Below, in pieces: positions 53,383 through 62,621 of a stretch of 64,000 bases of DNA (position 1 is its first letter; the number at the start of each line of letters is the position of its first letter). The translations under genes were made by a program, and so were the position numbers. This DNA comes from Bosea sp. 29B (GTDB taxonomy: Bacteria > Pseudomonadota > Alphaproteobacteria > Rhizobiales > Beijerinckiaceae). The notes beneath the pieces are model-generated. The model ran no database searches and was not told the origin of the DNA. It saw only the letters and a list, made by a program, of their open reading frames with translations. Location: the NCBI RefSeq assembly GCF_902506165.1, contig NZ_LR733817.1, positions 5,439,403-5,503,402 on the forward strand. Reading direction: 5' to 3'.

Positions 53383-55635
53383 TCACTCGGCGGCCGGCGC
53401 GAACGGCGTCGGCGGCGGCACGGTCGCGATCGCCGCGGCAGCGCTCTTGCCGCCTCCTTCTTTCACGGTGACCGCGTTGGAGGCGAACGGCACCTCGGCC
53501 TCGATCAAGCCGCGATAGACCCGCTTCAGCGCCTCGCGCTGCAGCATCGAGGCCTGGTTCGGCTTGGCGGTGAACTTCAGCCTGATCACGATGGCCGCAT
53601 CGGTGATGTCGGCGACGCCCTGCATCTTGAGTTGGGAGATGAAATGCGGCCCGTATTCGGGATCCTCCAGTAGGGCGAGGCCGATCTTCTTGATCGTCTT
53701 GCGCGCCTTCTCGATGTCCGCGGAGTGGTCGAGGCGGACGTTGAACTTCACCGTCGCCCAATCGCGGCTGGCATTGGTCAGCGACTGTACCTGGCCGAAG
53801 GGCACGGTGTGGACCTGCCCGCTCTGGTGCCGCAATTGCATCGAGCGCAGCGAGATCTTCTCGACCGTGCCCTTGAGCCGGCCGGTATCGACATATTCGC
53901 CGACGCGGAAGGCGTCCTCGAGCATGAAGAAGAAGCCCGAGACGATGTCGCGCACCAAGGCCTGCGAGCCGAAGGACACGGCGAGGCCGAGGATGCCGAA
54001 GCCGGCGAGCAGCGGCCCGATATCGACGCCGAGGCGCGACAGCAGCACCAGCGCGGTCAGGCCGATGGCCGCGGTGAGAACCACGCCGCGCAGCACCGGC
54101 AGCACGGTTGCGAGCCGTGAGGGCACGTGGTCGTGCGGAACCGCATCCTCGTCGCCCGGCAGGCTGATCGAGGGCTTCGGCGTATAGGCGTCGAAGAAGC
54201 TGCGCAGGAAGACAACGATCACCCAGCCGCCGAAGGCGAGGATCGCGACGCCGCCGGCCTGACGCATCAGCACCGCGAACTGGTCCGAGCTGACGCCGAA
54301 GAGGAAGCCGGCCCAGAGCCGCGCCAGCAGATAGAAGCCGCCGGCCCAGATCGCGCCGCCGGCTGCGGCCCGCAGCGCATGACCGACCGCGAGCGAGAGC
54401 GGCGCCGTCTCGCCCATAGCCGCCGCATGCGCCTGCCGGCAGGCCATCAGGCTGGTGATTCCGACCGCCAGGATCGGCGCCAGCACGATGATGAATTGCG
54501 TCAACGCAGCGGCGGCCGCCCAGCGTTCCCCACCCTCCATCATCGAGGCTGCATTCCCGACCATCCAGATCAGAACGGCGAGCGCAGCATAGAGCCAGCC
54601 CGTCGTCAGGGCGATCGCGCGGCGCGCTGGCCCAGGCGCGTGGGCCGAACCAAGGATGAGCGCCGCCAGGTCGTGCCGCGCATCGATGAACCACCAGGCC
54701 TTGAACAAGGTCGTAGCGACCCCGACCAGCGCGAACAGCCCGACGACAGCTCCGGGGCCGGCGGCATGCTGGATCGAGACGGTCGCAGTGAGCACGATCG
54801 GCATGACGATGCCGTAGAAGGCCAGGAAGTTGAAAGCCCGCTCGGCCCGCGGCAGCGGCATGATCCGGCGCTCCGGCGCCCCTGGCGAGAGCAGGAAACG
54901 CCCGAGGATCAGGTGCCCTGCGCCGATCGCGATGCCGTTGGCGATCGTGCGCAGCACCATATGAGCAAGGTCGGTCTCCGGCAGCCACATCGTGCGAACC
55001 GCGTGCAGCACACCAAGGCAAAGCCCTAGCGTCATCAAGTCCTGCAAGAAACCGAAGGAGGAAGCGATCAGGCGCGGCGTGAATTCTGGTCCCTCCGGCC
55101 GCAGCCGGCGCGCGAACCAGCCTGCCGTCGCGAGCCGGAACAGCCCGGCGACGGCGAGCGCGAGCATAAGGCCCATGGCGAGCCGCCAACCGGCAGGAAC
55201 TCCGCTCGCGCCATTGCGGTTCTGCGCCCAGGCGAGACGCCAGGCCTCCGGCAGTTGAGTAAGGCGCGGCACCGCCCCAAGACCGGTCGACACTCCATCG
55301 ACGAAGTGGTCCAGGAATGCTTCGGCTGGAGTCTCGTCTGCCGCAGGAGCACTGGCTGGCGGCGCAGCACCGAGGCCCGTTGCCGCAGCAGCCGGCGCGA
55401 CCGGGGATTTGATCTCATCCTTGCCGGCGATCCTGATCTCGACCTTGCGTCCACCGGCCGACAGGGCATCGACAAGCTTGCGCACCGTCTCGGGCGTCTC
55501 GTCGCCACGCAGCGTCAGAACGGGCGCGGCGTCCGTTTTGGCGTGCTGCGCCGCGACCGGGCCTGCGACGACGCCAGCCAGCAGCGCCGCCCCGCACCAC
55601 GCCATGGCCTTCAGCCAGTTCCGCATTGCGACCAT
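53383..55635 (-). CDS. MscS-family mechanosensitive channel with large membrane N-terminus
   Basis: The 750-residue protein has a signal peptide (MVAMRNWLKAMAWCGAALLA, ending VAAQ), a periplasmic part of about 120 residues (ALSAGGRKVEIRIAGKDEIK), some nine to eleven membrane helices, and a C-terminal MscS core: the pore helix GFGILGLAVSFGSQALVRDI, then the beta domain (FRVGEYVDTGRLKGTVEKIS, LRHQSGQVHTVPFGQVQSLT). Such large MscS proteins open under osmotic downshock. ATG 55635 is chosen; ATG 55626 is possible. Confidence 0.93.
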   Translation of the reverse strand: MVAMRNWLKAMAWCGAALLAGVVAGPVAAQHAKTDAAPVLTLRGDETPETVRKLVDALSAGGRKVEIRIAGKDEIKSPVAPAAAATGLGAAPPASAPAADETPAEAFLDHFVDGVSTGLGAVPRLTQLPEAWRLAWAQNRNGASGVPAGWRLAMGLMLALAVAGLFRLATAGWFARRLRPEGPEFTPRLIASSFGFLQDLMTLGLCLGVLHAVRTMWLPETDLAHMVLRTIANGIAIGAGHLILGRFLLSPGAPERRIMPLPRAERAFNFLAFYGIVMPIVLTATVSIQHAAGPGAVVGLFALVGVATTLFKAWWFIDARHDLAALILGSAHAPGPARRAIALTTGWLYAALAVLIWMVGNAASMMEGGERWAAAAALTQFIIVLAPILAVGITSLMACRQAHAAAMGETAPLSLAVGHALRAAAGGAIWAGGFYLLARLWAGFLFGVSSDQFAVLMRQAGGVAILAFGGWVIVVFLRSFFDAYTPKPSISLPGDEDAVPHDHVPSRLATVLPVLRGVVLTAAIGLTALVLLSRLGVDIGPLLAGFGILGLAVSFGSQALVRDIVSGFFFMLEDAFRVGEYVDTGRLKGTVEKISLRSMQLRHQSGQVHTVPFGQVQSLTNASRDWATVKFNVRLDHSADIEKARKTIKKIGLALLEDPEYGPHFISQLKMQGVADITDAAIVIRLKFTAKPNQASMLQREALKRVYRGLIEAEVPFASNAVTVKEGGGKSAAAAIATVPPPTPFAPAAE

Positions 55636-55694
55636 GTCCTGCCCCCAGCCGGATGAGATTGAGTCCGCCACGTCGCCTTTGGCAAGCGCTCGCT

Positions 55695-56885
55695 TCAGCG
55701 CGCCTTGAGCCAACGCCCGAGCCGCGCCACCGCCTCCTCGCATTCGGCCAGCGAACCGGCGAAGGAGAGCCTGACCGTGCGCGCCCCCCGCCCCTCGTCG
55801 AAATCGAGCCCCGGCGTGATCGCGACGCCGGCATTCTCGAGAGCGTCGCGGCAGAAACTCATGGAATCGTTCGAATATCTGCCGATGTCGAGATAGATGT
55901 AGAAAGCGCCGTCGACCGGCAGGAAATCGCCCAGCCCGATCTCCGGCAACGCCTTCAGCAGATAGGCGCGGTTCTGTGCATAGCCGGCCTTGATCGCCTC
56001 GCATTCCTCGCTGGCGTCAAAGGCCGCCTCGCCGGCGACCTGGCTCAGCATCGGCACCGAGATCGAGAAATTCTGCTGCAGCCGCTCGATCACCCGTACC
56101 AGCCGCTCCGGCACCACCAGCCAGCCGACACGCCAACCGGTCATGCAGTAATATTTGGAGAAGGAGTTGACGATGATCGCGTCGGGATCGGCGGCAAGCG
56201 CCGTCGTCGCCGGCCGCTCATAGGTCAGGCCGTGATAGATTTCGTCGGAGATGTACCAGAGCCCGAGCCGCCGGCACTCGGCGGCCACCGCAGCGATCGC
56301 CTCGGGCGTCATCACCACGCCGGTCGGGTTGGCCGGGCTCATCGTCAGCACGCCGGCGAGCGGCTTTTCGGCATGTGCTTTGGCGATCAGCTCCGGTGTC
56401 AGCGCATAGCGCGTCTCCGGCCCGACCGGGATCGCGACCGGCTCGAGCCCGAGCGCGATCAGGATGTTGCGATAGGCCGGATAGCCCGGCGCGGTGATCG
56501 CGATGCGCGCACCCGGCTCGAAGCAGGCGAGGAAGGAAAGGATGAAGCCGCCGGACGAACCGGTCGTCACCACGACGCGCTCGGCCGGCACCTCGACGCC
56601 GTAGGTATCGCGATAGTGCCGCGCGATCCGGGCCCGGAGCGAGCCGATGCCGAGCGCCTGGGTATAGCCGATCCGGCCATCCTCCAGCGCCCTTGCCGCG
56701 GCAGCCCGGATGCTGGCCGGCGTCGCCGCCGAAGGCTGCCCGACCTCCATGTGCACGACCGAGCCGCCGCGCCGCTCGATCGCCTCGGCGGCATTCATCA
56801 CATCCATGACGATGAAGGGCGAGACGCCCTGCGCGCGTTGAGCGGGCTTCGGCGCCGGCGGCAGGCCGGTAGCGGCGATGGTCAT
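55695..56885 (-). CDS. PLP-dependent class I/II aminotransferase
   Basis: The 396-residue fold-type I enzyme has SFLACFEPGARIAITAPGYP, the SPANPTG motif, SDEIYHGLTYE, the PLP lysine in NSFSKYYCMTGWRVGW, and the C-terminal arginine in RTVRLSFAGS. It acts on amino and keto acids; the exact substrate cannot be told, though it resembles the aspartate-type branch. GAGGA four bases before ATG 56883-56885 fixes the start; a GTG at 56906 is possible. Confidence 0.92.
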   Translation of the reverse strand: MTIAATGLPPAPKPAQRAQGVSPFIVMDVMNAAEAIERRGGSVVHMEVGQPSAATPASIRAAAARALEDGRIGYTQALGIGSLRARIARHYRDTYGVEVPAERVVVTTGSSGGFILSFLACFEPGARIAITAPGYPAYRNILIALGLEPVAIPVGPETRYALTPELIAKAHAEKPLAGVLTMSPANPTGVVMTPEAIAAVAAECRRLGLWYISDEIYHGLTYERPATTALAADPDAIIVNSFSKYYCMTGWRVGWLVVPERLVRVIERLQQNFSISVPMLSQVAGEAAFDASEECEAIKAGYAQNRAYLLKALPEIGLGDFLPVDGAFYIYLDIGRYSNDSMSFCRDALENAGVAITPGLDFDEGRGARTVRLSFAGSLAECEEAVARLGRWLKAR

Positions 56886-56949
56886 GGCGTCCTCGATAGC
56901 AGTCACGTTGCCCGAGCCATGCCCTGCGGGCGCGCCGACCGCAAGCGGC

Positions 56950-57516
56950 TCAGAGGTCGAGTGAGCCTTGCCGCGAAGACAGGGCCCGTGCGCTCTCACC
57001 GGATCTCAGCTCGCTATGGCGCACGATCGCGGCGCTCATGCTGACCCGGTAGCGCTCGCTCAACGCGGTCGCGTCGAGCCGGCGCACCGCCGGCGTGTCC
57101 GGAATCAGGAAGGCGGCCGCATAACGCCGCGCCTGATACTCCATCGAGCGCAGCCTGGCTGAGACCCGCTCGGCCCGACCGCCGGCCGGCCCCCGGTTCA
57201 GATTGCCCTCATGGCCGAGCAGGGCGTGGCCGACCTCGTGCGCAACCGTCATCAGCGCCCTGCCCTCGCCGCGTTCGGCGGCCTGGAACACCGCATCCGG
57301 AATCAGCAGCCGCCTGGCTTGTGAATCCCATTGTGCCTCGGCCTCGCCGAGAGAGCCGTCGGGTACGCGCTCATGGGAGAACTCCGGATAGCGCGCCTTG
57401 AGCCTGGCCAGCAGCACCGCGACCTCGACGGCCTCGTCGTCGCGGAAGCCGAGCCCACGCCGATGCGCCAGGGCGCGGGCGTCGATCTGGGCGTCGGTGA
57501 GGAAGGCATGGCGCAT
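56950..57516 (-). CDS. ImmA/IrrE-family metallopeptidase
   Basis: The 188-residue soluble protein has the zinc-protease motif AHEVGHALLGHEG (HExxH, near residues 92-96) and the second-helix EYQARRYAAAFLIP with its glutamate. ImmA/IrrE enzymes cleave repressors of mobile elements or stress genes, such as ImmR or DdrO. No helix-turn-helix part is fused, and no repressor gene is adjacent, so the target is unknown. The aminotransferase gene follows 64 bases downstream on the same strand. Confidence 0.88.
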   Translation of the reverse strand: MRHAFLTDAQIDARALAHRRGLGFRDDEAVEVAVLLARLKARYPEFSHERVPDGSLGEAEAQWDSQARRLLIPDAVFQAAERGEGRALMTVAHEVGHALLGHEGNLNRGPAGGRAERVSARLRSMEYQARRYAAAFLIPDTPAVRRLDATALSERYRVSMSAAIVRHSELRSGESARALSSRQGSLDL

Positions 57517-57576
57517 CGGCAGGCCTCCTGAGCCCGCCGATCATAGACCTCCGGCCATGTCGCCTCAATGAAGGCG

Positions 57577-58539
57577 TCAGCTTGCCAGGATCGCCTCGAC
57601 GATCTCCTGGACATTCAGCGCTTCTTCCAGCGCCGCCAGCTGATGCGGCTCGCCGCGCGCCAGCTTCGCCACACCCTCGATCTGCCGCTTCAATGCGATC
57701 GGACGCGCCTCGAGCTGCGTCAGCGCGTCCGGAGCCCGCTGCCAGGAGCCGTCCGGCTGGCGCTGCTCGGCCAGCGACCAGTCGCAGAGCCGGATCGCGC
57801 CGCCCTCGCCTTCCAACATCCAGATGTTGTGGTCGTCCTTTGGCGTCGTGCCGACGCTGCCGGTCAACGTCACCGGGATGTCGCCCGCCATCAGGCGCGC
57901 CTCGATCCGGCGTTCAGACTTGCCCGCCTCCGGAAAGGAGGCGCTCGCCTGCAGGCCGTGAAGCACCCCGCCCAGTCGGCGGCTGAGGAAGAGGAAATGC
58001 GAGACGACCTCGCGGGTGAAGCCGCCCTGCTCGCGCCGGTCGAGCCAGCCGGCCGCATCGGCCTGCCAGGAGCGCGGCCAGCTCGCGAAGGCGACCTCGA
58101 TCGCGATCCGCCGATTGCTTCCGACGCCGCCCACCCAGTCCTGCAATTGCGCGACCGCGGGCGAGGAGGCGAAGGGGAAGTTGACCGCCCCGCGCCCGCC
58201 TGCCTCGGCGACGAAGGCACGGGAGTCGGCAACGTCGATCGCGAGCGGCTTCTCGCAGAACACGCTCTTGCCGGCCGCGAGCGCGGCCCGGGCATGGCCG
58301 AGATGGGAGGCCGGCGGCGAGGCGATGTAGACGCAGTCGCTCTCCGCGATGACGGACGCCGCATCGGGCTTCTGCGCGACCTGCGGCAGCTCGCTACCGA
58401 TCCGCGCCGTCGCCTCGCTGGACGGGTCCCAGATCCCGGCGGCACGCACCAGCTCGGGTGATTGCGCCAGGATCGCGCGCAGCATGCGCTCGCCCATGAT
58501 ACCGGCGCCGATCAGGCCGATGGAAACGGGTGCGGACAT
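57577..58539 (-). CDS. Gfo/Idh/MocA-family oxidoreductase
   Basis: The 320-residue protein has an N-terminal Rossmann fold with GLIGAGIMGERM and the EKPLAIDV motif typical of the family, then an alpha/beta substrate domain. These enzymes oxidise or reduce sugars, inositols or related compounds with NAD(P). The substrate is not evident from sequence or neighbours. It starts at ATG 58537-58539, 58 bases after the diguanylate cyclase gene. Confidence 0.9.
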   Translation of the reverse strand: MSAPVSIGLIGAGIMGERMLRAILAQSPELVRAAGIWDPSSEATARIGSELPQVAQKPDAASVIAESDCVYIASPPASHLGHARAALAAGKSVFCEKPLAIDVADSRAFVAEAGGRGAVNFPFASSPAVAQLQDWVGGVGSNRRIAIEVAFASWPRSWQADAAGWLDRREQGGFTREVVSHFLFLSRRLGGVLHGLQASASFPEAGKSERRIEARLMAGDIPVTLTGSVGTTPKDDHNIWMLEGEGGAIRLCDWSLAEQRQPDGSWQRAPDALTQLEARPIALKRQIEGVAKLARGEPHQLAALEEALNVQEIVEAILAS

Positions 58540-58597
58540 GGCAAATCTCTCATCGCGTCAGGACGGACGCCGCATAGCAGCTCGGCAGCGCAACAGG

Positions 58598-59752
58598 CTA
58601 CCCTGCGAGGCGTTCGCCGCCCTTGCCCAGCTCGACTCGGTTCCGGCCCGAGGCCTTGCCGGCATAGAGCGCCGCATCGGCGCGCCGGTAGAGATCGACC
58701 GCCGTCTCCTGCCCGTCGAAACCGACCGCCCCCATGCTGACGGTGATGTATTGCGCCGTCGGCGATGCCGCGTGCTCGATCCGGAGCTCGGCGATCGCCT
58801 GTGCGACCCGCTCCAGCCGCTCCTGCGCCTTCTGCGGCGCGGTGTCGTAGAGCAGCAGGCCGAACTCCTCGCCGCCGAGCCGCCCGACCATGTCCATCGG
58901 CGGGCGCAGTTTGCTGTCGATGGCGCGGGCGATCAGGGCGAGCGCGATGTCGCCGGCCTGGTGGCCATAACGGTCGTTATAGCGCTTGAAGTGGTCGACA
59001 TCGAGCACAGCGAAGACGACCGGCGACCGCTCGCGCCGCGCCTGCAGCAGTGCCATCGCGACATGCTCCTCGAAGCCGCGCCGGTTGGCGATGCCGGTGA
59101 GCGCATCGGACATTGCCCGGCTGTGCAGCATGCGGCGCAGCAGGAACTGGTCGCGCTCGGCCCTCTCGCGCAGCCAGGCACCGACGGCACTGACGAAAAC
59201 GGCGAAGAACAGCAGGATCGACAGCCGCCCATGCTCGGCCAGTTGCGCCGGTTCGAGCATCAGCAAGCCGAGCCCGGTGGTGAACACCGCGATCAGCAGG
59301 GCGATGCCGAGGCTCTGCAGGAAGGTCAGCCCGACCGGCAGGAACACGGCGGCGATGATCACGAGTTGCGCGATGTCCGCCTGCGGCAGGCCGCGCAGCT
59401 TGTACATGTTGGCGATGAAGGCGCAGGTCACGCCGATCAGCGCCAGCGCCAGCATGGTGAGGTGGTGATAGGCATGGGCCTGGCGGTTGCGGCGGACGAT
59501 CCAGACCAGGCGCAGGATCACGGCGAGCGTCCCCAGCCTCAGCACGATCGCGAGTTCGACGAAGCTGTCGCGGCTGCCGATCGCGACGAGATTGTCGAGG
59601 CGTGTCAGGTCGAGCCCGATGAAGGTCAGCCAGATGCCGAGCGCCGTGATCAGGCAGACCAGGGTGCTGCGGTGCTGGTCGGCGCGCATATGCTGCCGAT
59701 ACTCGCGTTCCAGTACCGGCTCGAAGCCGAGACCGTCGAGGCGACGCGCCAT
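58598..59752 (-). CDS. Membrane diguanylate cyclase (GGDEF)
   Basis: The 384-residue protein has about six membrane helices (residues 30-190, a MASE-like sensor region) and a C-terminal GGDEF domain with the active GGEEF motif (VGRLGGEEFGLLLY) and VLDVDHFKRYNDRYGHQAGD. It should make c-di-GMP. The inhibitory RxxD site is replaced by PPMD, so product feedback may be lost. The start is uncertain: ATG 59752 (MARRLDGLGF) is chosen over 59824 and 59689. Confidence 0.9.
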   Translation of the reverse strand: MARRLDGLGFEPVLEREYRQHMRADQHRSTLVCLITALGIWLTFIGLDLTRLDNLVAIGSRDSFVELAIVLRLGTLAVILRLVWIVRRNRQAHAYHHLTMLALALIGVTCAFIANMYKLRGLPQADIAQLVIIAAVFLPVGLTFLQSLGIALLIAVFTTGLGLLMLEPAQLAEHGRLSILLFFAVFVSAVGAWLRERAERDQFLLRRMLHSRAMSDALTGIANRRGFEEHVAMALLQARRERSPVVFAVLDVDHFKRYNDRYGHQAGDIALALIARAIDSKLRPPMDMVGRLGGEEFGLLLYDTAPQKAQERLERVAQAIAELRIEHAASPTAQYITVSMGAVGFDGQETAVDLYRRADAALYAGKASGRNRVELGKGGERLAG

Positions 59753-59987
59753 CGTCCCGCCGCTCGGCGGATCGCCCGCCGGCTCGGCATGCCTGGAGAT
59801 CGGGTCGTGGCGTGGGGCGTGCACGCGCAGGACAATGGCGGCAACTGGCTAACGCCGCTTTGACGGCGGGTGCTGGGCACACAGCTTTCGCCCGGCAGGG
59901 TTTCGCCAGCCTTGCCGCGATGGCCTGCATTCGACTGATTTCGCTGCCGCTTGACCCTCCACCAGATGGAGACGCTACGACGATCCC

Positions 59988-60950
59988 ATGACCGCGAACG
60001 ACCAACGCTACACCATCGGCGAGCTCGCTCGTCTCTGCGCAGTGCCCGTCCGGCGCATCCGCTTCTATTCCGACGAGGGATTGCTGCCGCCGGCGACCCG
60101 CACCATGGCGAACTACCGCGTCTATTCGAACGCCGACGCGGCGCGGCTCGACCTGATCCAGGCGCTCCGGGCCATGGGTACGAGTCTCACGGCGGTCCGG
60201 GGCATCCTCGCCCGCAAGGGGTCGCTCGCCGAATTGCTGGCGCTGCGCCTCTCGGCGCTCGAGGCCGAGATCGCCGGCAAGCGCCGGATCGCCGCGACCC
60301 TGCGCGCCGCCCTGCGCAATCCCGAACCCACCGCCGACGACATCCGGAGACTATGGACCATGACCAGCCTGTCCAATGCCGACATGCGCGCTTTGACCGA
60401 ACGCTTCTATGATGAGGTCACCGGCGACAGGATGAACCCGGAATGGCGGCAGAAGGCGATCGCAGCCGGCGCGCCCGAACTTCCCGATGATCCGACGCCT
60501 GAACAGATCGATGCCTTCGCCGAGCTCAGGGCGATGTTGAGCGACGAAGCGGTCATTGCCCAGGCCAAGGCCGATGCCGCCGCGATGTGGACGCCCGATT
60601 TCGACCCTGCCGCCTATCACGCCGCCGCCGAGCGCATCTTTGCGGACGTTCGCGAGGCGATGGACGCAGGCCAGGCTCCGGACTCGGACAGAGGCCGCAC
60701 CATCGCCGGCAACTGGCTGGACGCCTCGGCCAAGGCGATGCAGCGCGAGCCGGACGAAGCCTTCCGCGCCTGGCATCTCGACCAGTATCGCCGCCATCAT
60801 GAGCGCTCGCTGCGCTACCAGCAGTTGCTCGCGACCTTGCGCGGCGAAGCTGCACCCGGCCGCGAATGGTGGTGGATCAATGAGGCGATGACGGTGCTCG
60901 TGCTCGAGCCAGAAGCTGCCGCGGCTTCCTCCCATCTCCGACTGGGCTAA
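59988..60950 (+). CDS. MerR-family transcriptional regulator with large ligand domain
   Basis: The 320-residue protein has an N-terminal MerR winged helix (YTIGELARLCAVPVRRIRFY then SDEGLLPP), the linker helix, and a long C-terminal helical domain of some 190 residues (TERFYDEVTGDRMNPEWRQK, WWWINEAM) resembling TipAS-type ligand-binding regions. It likely responds to a small molecule. It ends 37 bases before tenA on the same strand, so the two may be one operon. Confidence 0.88.
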   Translation: MTANDQRYTIGELARLCAVPVRRIRFYSDEGLLPPATRTMANYRVYSNADAARLDLIQALRAMGTSLTAVRGILARKGSLAELLALRLSALEAEIAGKRRIAATLRAALRNPEPTADDIRRLWTMTSLSNADMRALTERFYDEVTGDRMNPEWRQKAIAAGAPELPDDPTPEQIDAFAELRAMLSDEAVIAQAKADAAAMWTPDFDPAAYHAAAERIFADVREAMDAGQAPDSDRGRTIAGNWLDASAKAMQREPDEAFRAWHLDQYRRHHERSLRYQQLLATLRGEAAPGREWWWINEAMTVLVLEPEAAAASSHLRLG

Positions 60951-60987
60951 GACTGCGGCCAGCGATTCCCGTTGCGAGAGGGCGGCC

Positions 60988-61656
60988 GTGGACATCTTCG
61001 ACAGGTTGAAGGCTGCCGCGGCGGCGGATTGGGCATCTTACGTCGAGCATGATTTCGTCCGGCGCATGGGCGACGGCACGCTGCCCGAGGCCGCCTTCCG
61101 GACCTATCTCGTCCAAGACTACCTTTTCCTGATCCAGTTCGCCCGCGCCTATGCGCTGGCGGCCTATAAGAGCCGCAATCTTGCCGACATGCGCGCCGCC
61201 AAGGCCGGGTTGTCGGCGATCCTCGATCTCGAAATGGACCTGCATCTCCGGCTCTGCGGCCGCTGGGGGCTTTCGCCCGAGCAGCTCGAAGCCGCGCCCG
61301 AGCACCAGGCGACGGTCGCCTACACCCGTTTCGTGCTCGATTGCGGCGTCTCCGGCGACCTGCTCGACCTGCATGTCGCGCTCAGCCCCTGCATCGTCGG
61401 CTATGCCGAGATCGGCGCCCAGCTCGCCAGAGAGCTCGGACCGGCGCTCGACAACCATCCCTATCGCGACTGGATCGGCGAATATGCCGGCGAAGCCTAT
61501 CAGCAGGTCGCACGCGACGCCCGCCGCCATCTCGATGAGCTCGCGGCGCGGGCGATGACCGAAGCGCGCTTTTCCGAGCTCGCCGCCCTGTTCGGCCAGG
61601 CTTCGAAGCTGGAGGCCGATTTCTGGCAGATGGGGCTCGACACGCCGCAGGCCTGA
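60988..61656 (+). CDS. tenA: TenA-family aminopyrimidine aminohydrolase / thiaminase II
   Basis: The 222-residue all-helical protein has the TenA catalytic cysteine in LSPCIVGYAEIG and the conserved WASYVEHDFVRRMGDGTL and FRTYLVQDYLFL motifs. It salvages thiamine pyrimidine from breakdown products. The start is GTG 60988 (MDIFDRLKAA), with GAGAGGGCGGCC before it. No TPP riboswitch is seen in the 37-base gap. Confidence 0.92.
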   Translation: MDIFDRLKAAAAADWASYVEHDFVRRMGDGTLPEAAFRTYLVQDYLFLIQFARAYALAAYKSRNLADMRAAKAGLSAILDLEMDLHLRLCGRWGLSPEQLEAAPEHQATVAYTRFVLDCGVSGDLLDLHVALSPCIVGYAEIGAQLARELGPALDNHPYRDWIGEYAGEAYQQVARDARRHLDELAARAMTEARFSELAALFGQASKLEADFWQMGLDTPQA

Positions 61657-61691
61657 ACGGTCGAACCAGGCGTGTCCGTGCGTCCCCGGGG

Positions 61692-62618
61692 CTATTTGGC
61701 CCGATGCCCTCTCGCCCGGGTCATCGTATCATCGATATCCGCCTGAGAGATCCTGCCGATCTCCGCGATGAAGACGATCCTGGTGCCTTGCACCAGCTCG
61801 TCACGATCGAGAGGTGCCAGCGTGGCCCTCCCGCCGGCGAGCTGGAAGAGATACCGGCAATCTGGCTTCTCGATCGTTTCGAGAAATCCTTTCGCACGCA
61901 CGAGCCGTGGCGCCAGCCGGCCGACGACGTGCTGAAACCCGGCGAGCGAAATCGGCTCGCTGGACGTCCAGTTGAAGCTTTCGAAACGGTCGACACTCGG
62001 CCTCTTGGGGCGCGTCGTCCGCTCGCGAGCCGTGCCGACGTCAGGAAAGACCAGATCGAGCGGGACATCGCCCCCGGTCGCCTTGACAAGAGCGGCCCGG
62101 CGATTGATCTGCGACAGGGACCGGCAGCGCGCGTCGAGAGAGGCCTTGTCGACGAGGTCCCCCTTGCTGACGGCGAGCAGGTCGGCCATCCGCAACTGGC
62201 TCAGGAACAGCGGATCGCCGAGCCCCGCCTCCGGCGCCGCCGCATCGACGACGCACAGCACCGTCTCCAGCGGGGCTTCCCGCCAGATCACCGGGTCCAT
62301 CAGGTTGCGGATGATGTCGTTCGGATCGGCGACGCCGCTCGTCTCGATCACGATGGCTTCAGGGCGCGGCGTTCGCCGCAGCAGATTGGCGAGCGTGCGC
62401 AGCAGGTCGCCTTCCAGCGAGCAGCAGATGCAGCCATTGGCGAGGCTGACGACCCCGTCCTCCGCGCCGGCGATCAGTTCCGCATCGATGTTGATCGCGC
62501 CGAAATCATTGACAACGGCGGCGATACGCCGACCGTCAGCCTGTTGCAGGATGCGATTGACCAGCGTCGTCTTGCCAGCTCCGAGAAAGCCCGTCACCAG
62601 CAGGATCGGAACCGGCAT
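61692..62618 (-). CDS. CobW/COG0523-family GTPase, metallochaperone type
   Basis: The 308-residue protein has the P-loop GFLGAGKTTLVNRIL near the N-terminus, the metal-site motif ANGCICCSLEGDLL (CxCC), and SKGDLVDK as the guanine-specificity loop. COG0523 GTPases deliver metal, mostly zinc, to client enzymes. It starts at ATG 62616-62618, three bases after the deacylase stop, so it is co-transcribed with it. The C-terminal CobW_C domain ends shortly after SQADIDDTMTRARG. Confidence 0.92.
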   Translation of the reverse strand: MPVPILLVTGFLGAGKTTLVNRILQQADGRRIAAVVNDFGAINIDAELIAGAEDGVVSLANGCICCSLEGDLLRTLANLLRRTPRPEAIVIETSGVADPNDIIRNLMDPVIWREAPLETVLCVVDAAAPEAGLGDPLFLSQLRMADLLAVSKGDLVDKASLDARCRSLSQINRRAALVKATGGDVPLDLVFPDVGTARERTTRPKRPSVDRFESFNWTSSEPISLAGFQHVVGRLAPRLVRAKGFLETIEKPDCRYLFQLAGGRATLAPLDRDELVQGTRIVFIAEIGRISQADIDDTMTRARGHRAK

Positions 62619-62621
62619 GGC

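Noticed and set aside
53084..55189. A 701-codon minus-strand frame across the mscS gene
   Set aside because: It is out of frame with the clear MscS protein and Arg/Ala/Gly-rich; only its last 96 codons, with their own signal peptide, form a real gene.
57577..57599. A toxin-antitoxin reading of the ImmA/IrrE gene and its neighbours
   Set aside because: The adjacent genes are an aminotransferase and a Gfo/Idh oxidoreductase; no repressor or toxin-like gene lies beside it.
60951..60987. A TPP riboswitch before tenA
   Set aside because: The gap is only 37 bases and lacks the conserved CUGAGA core.
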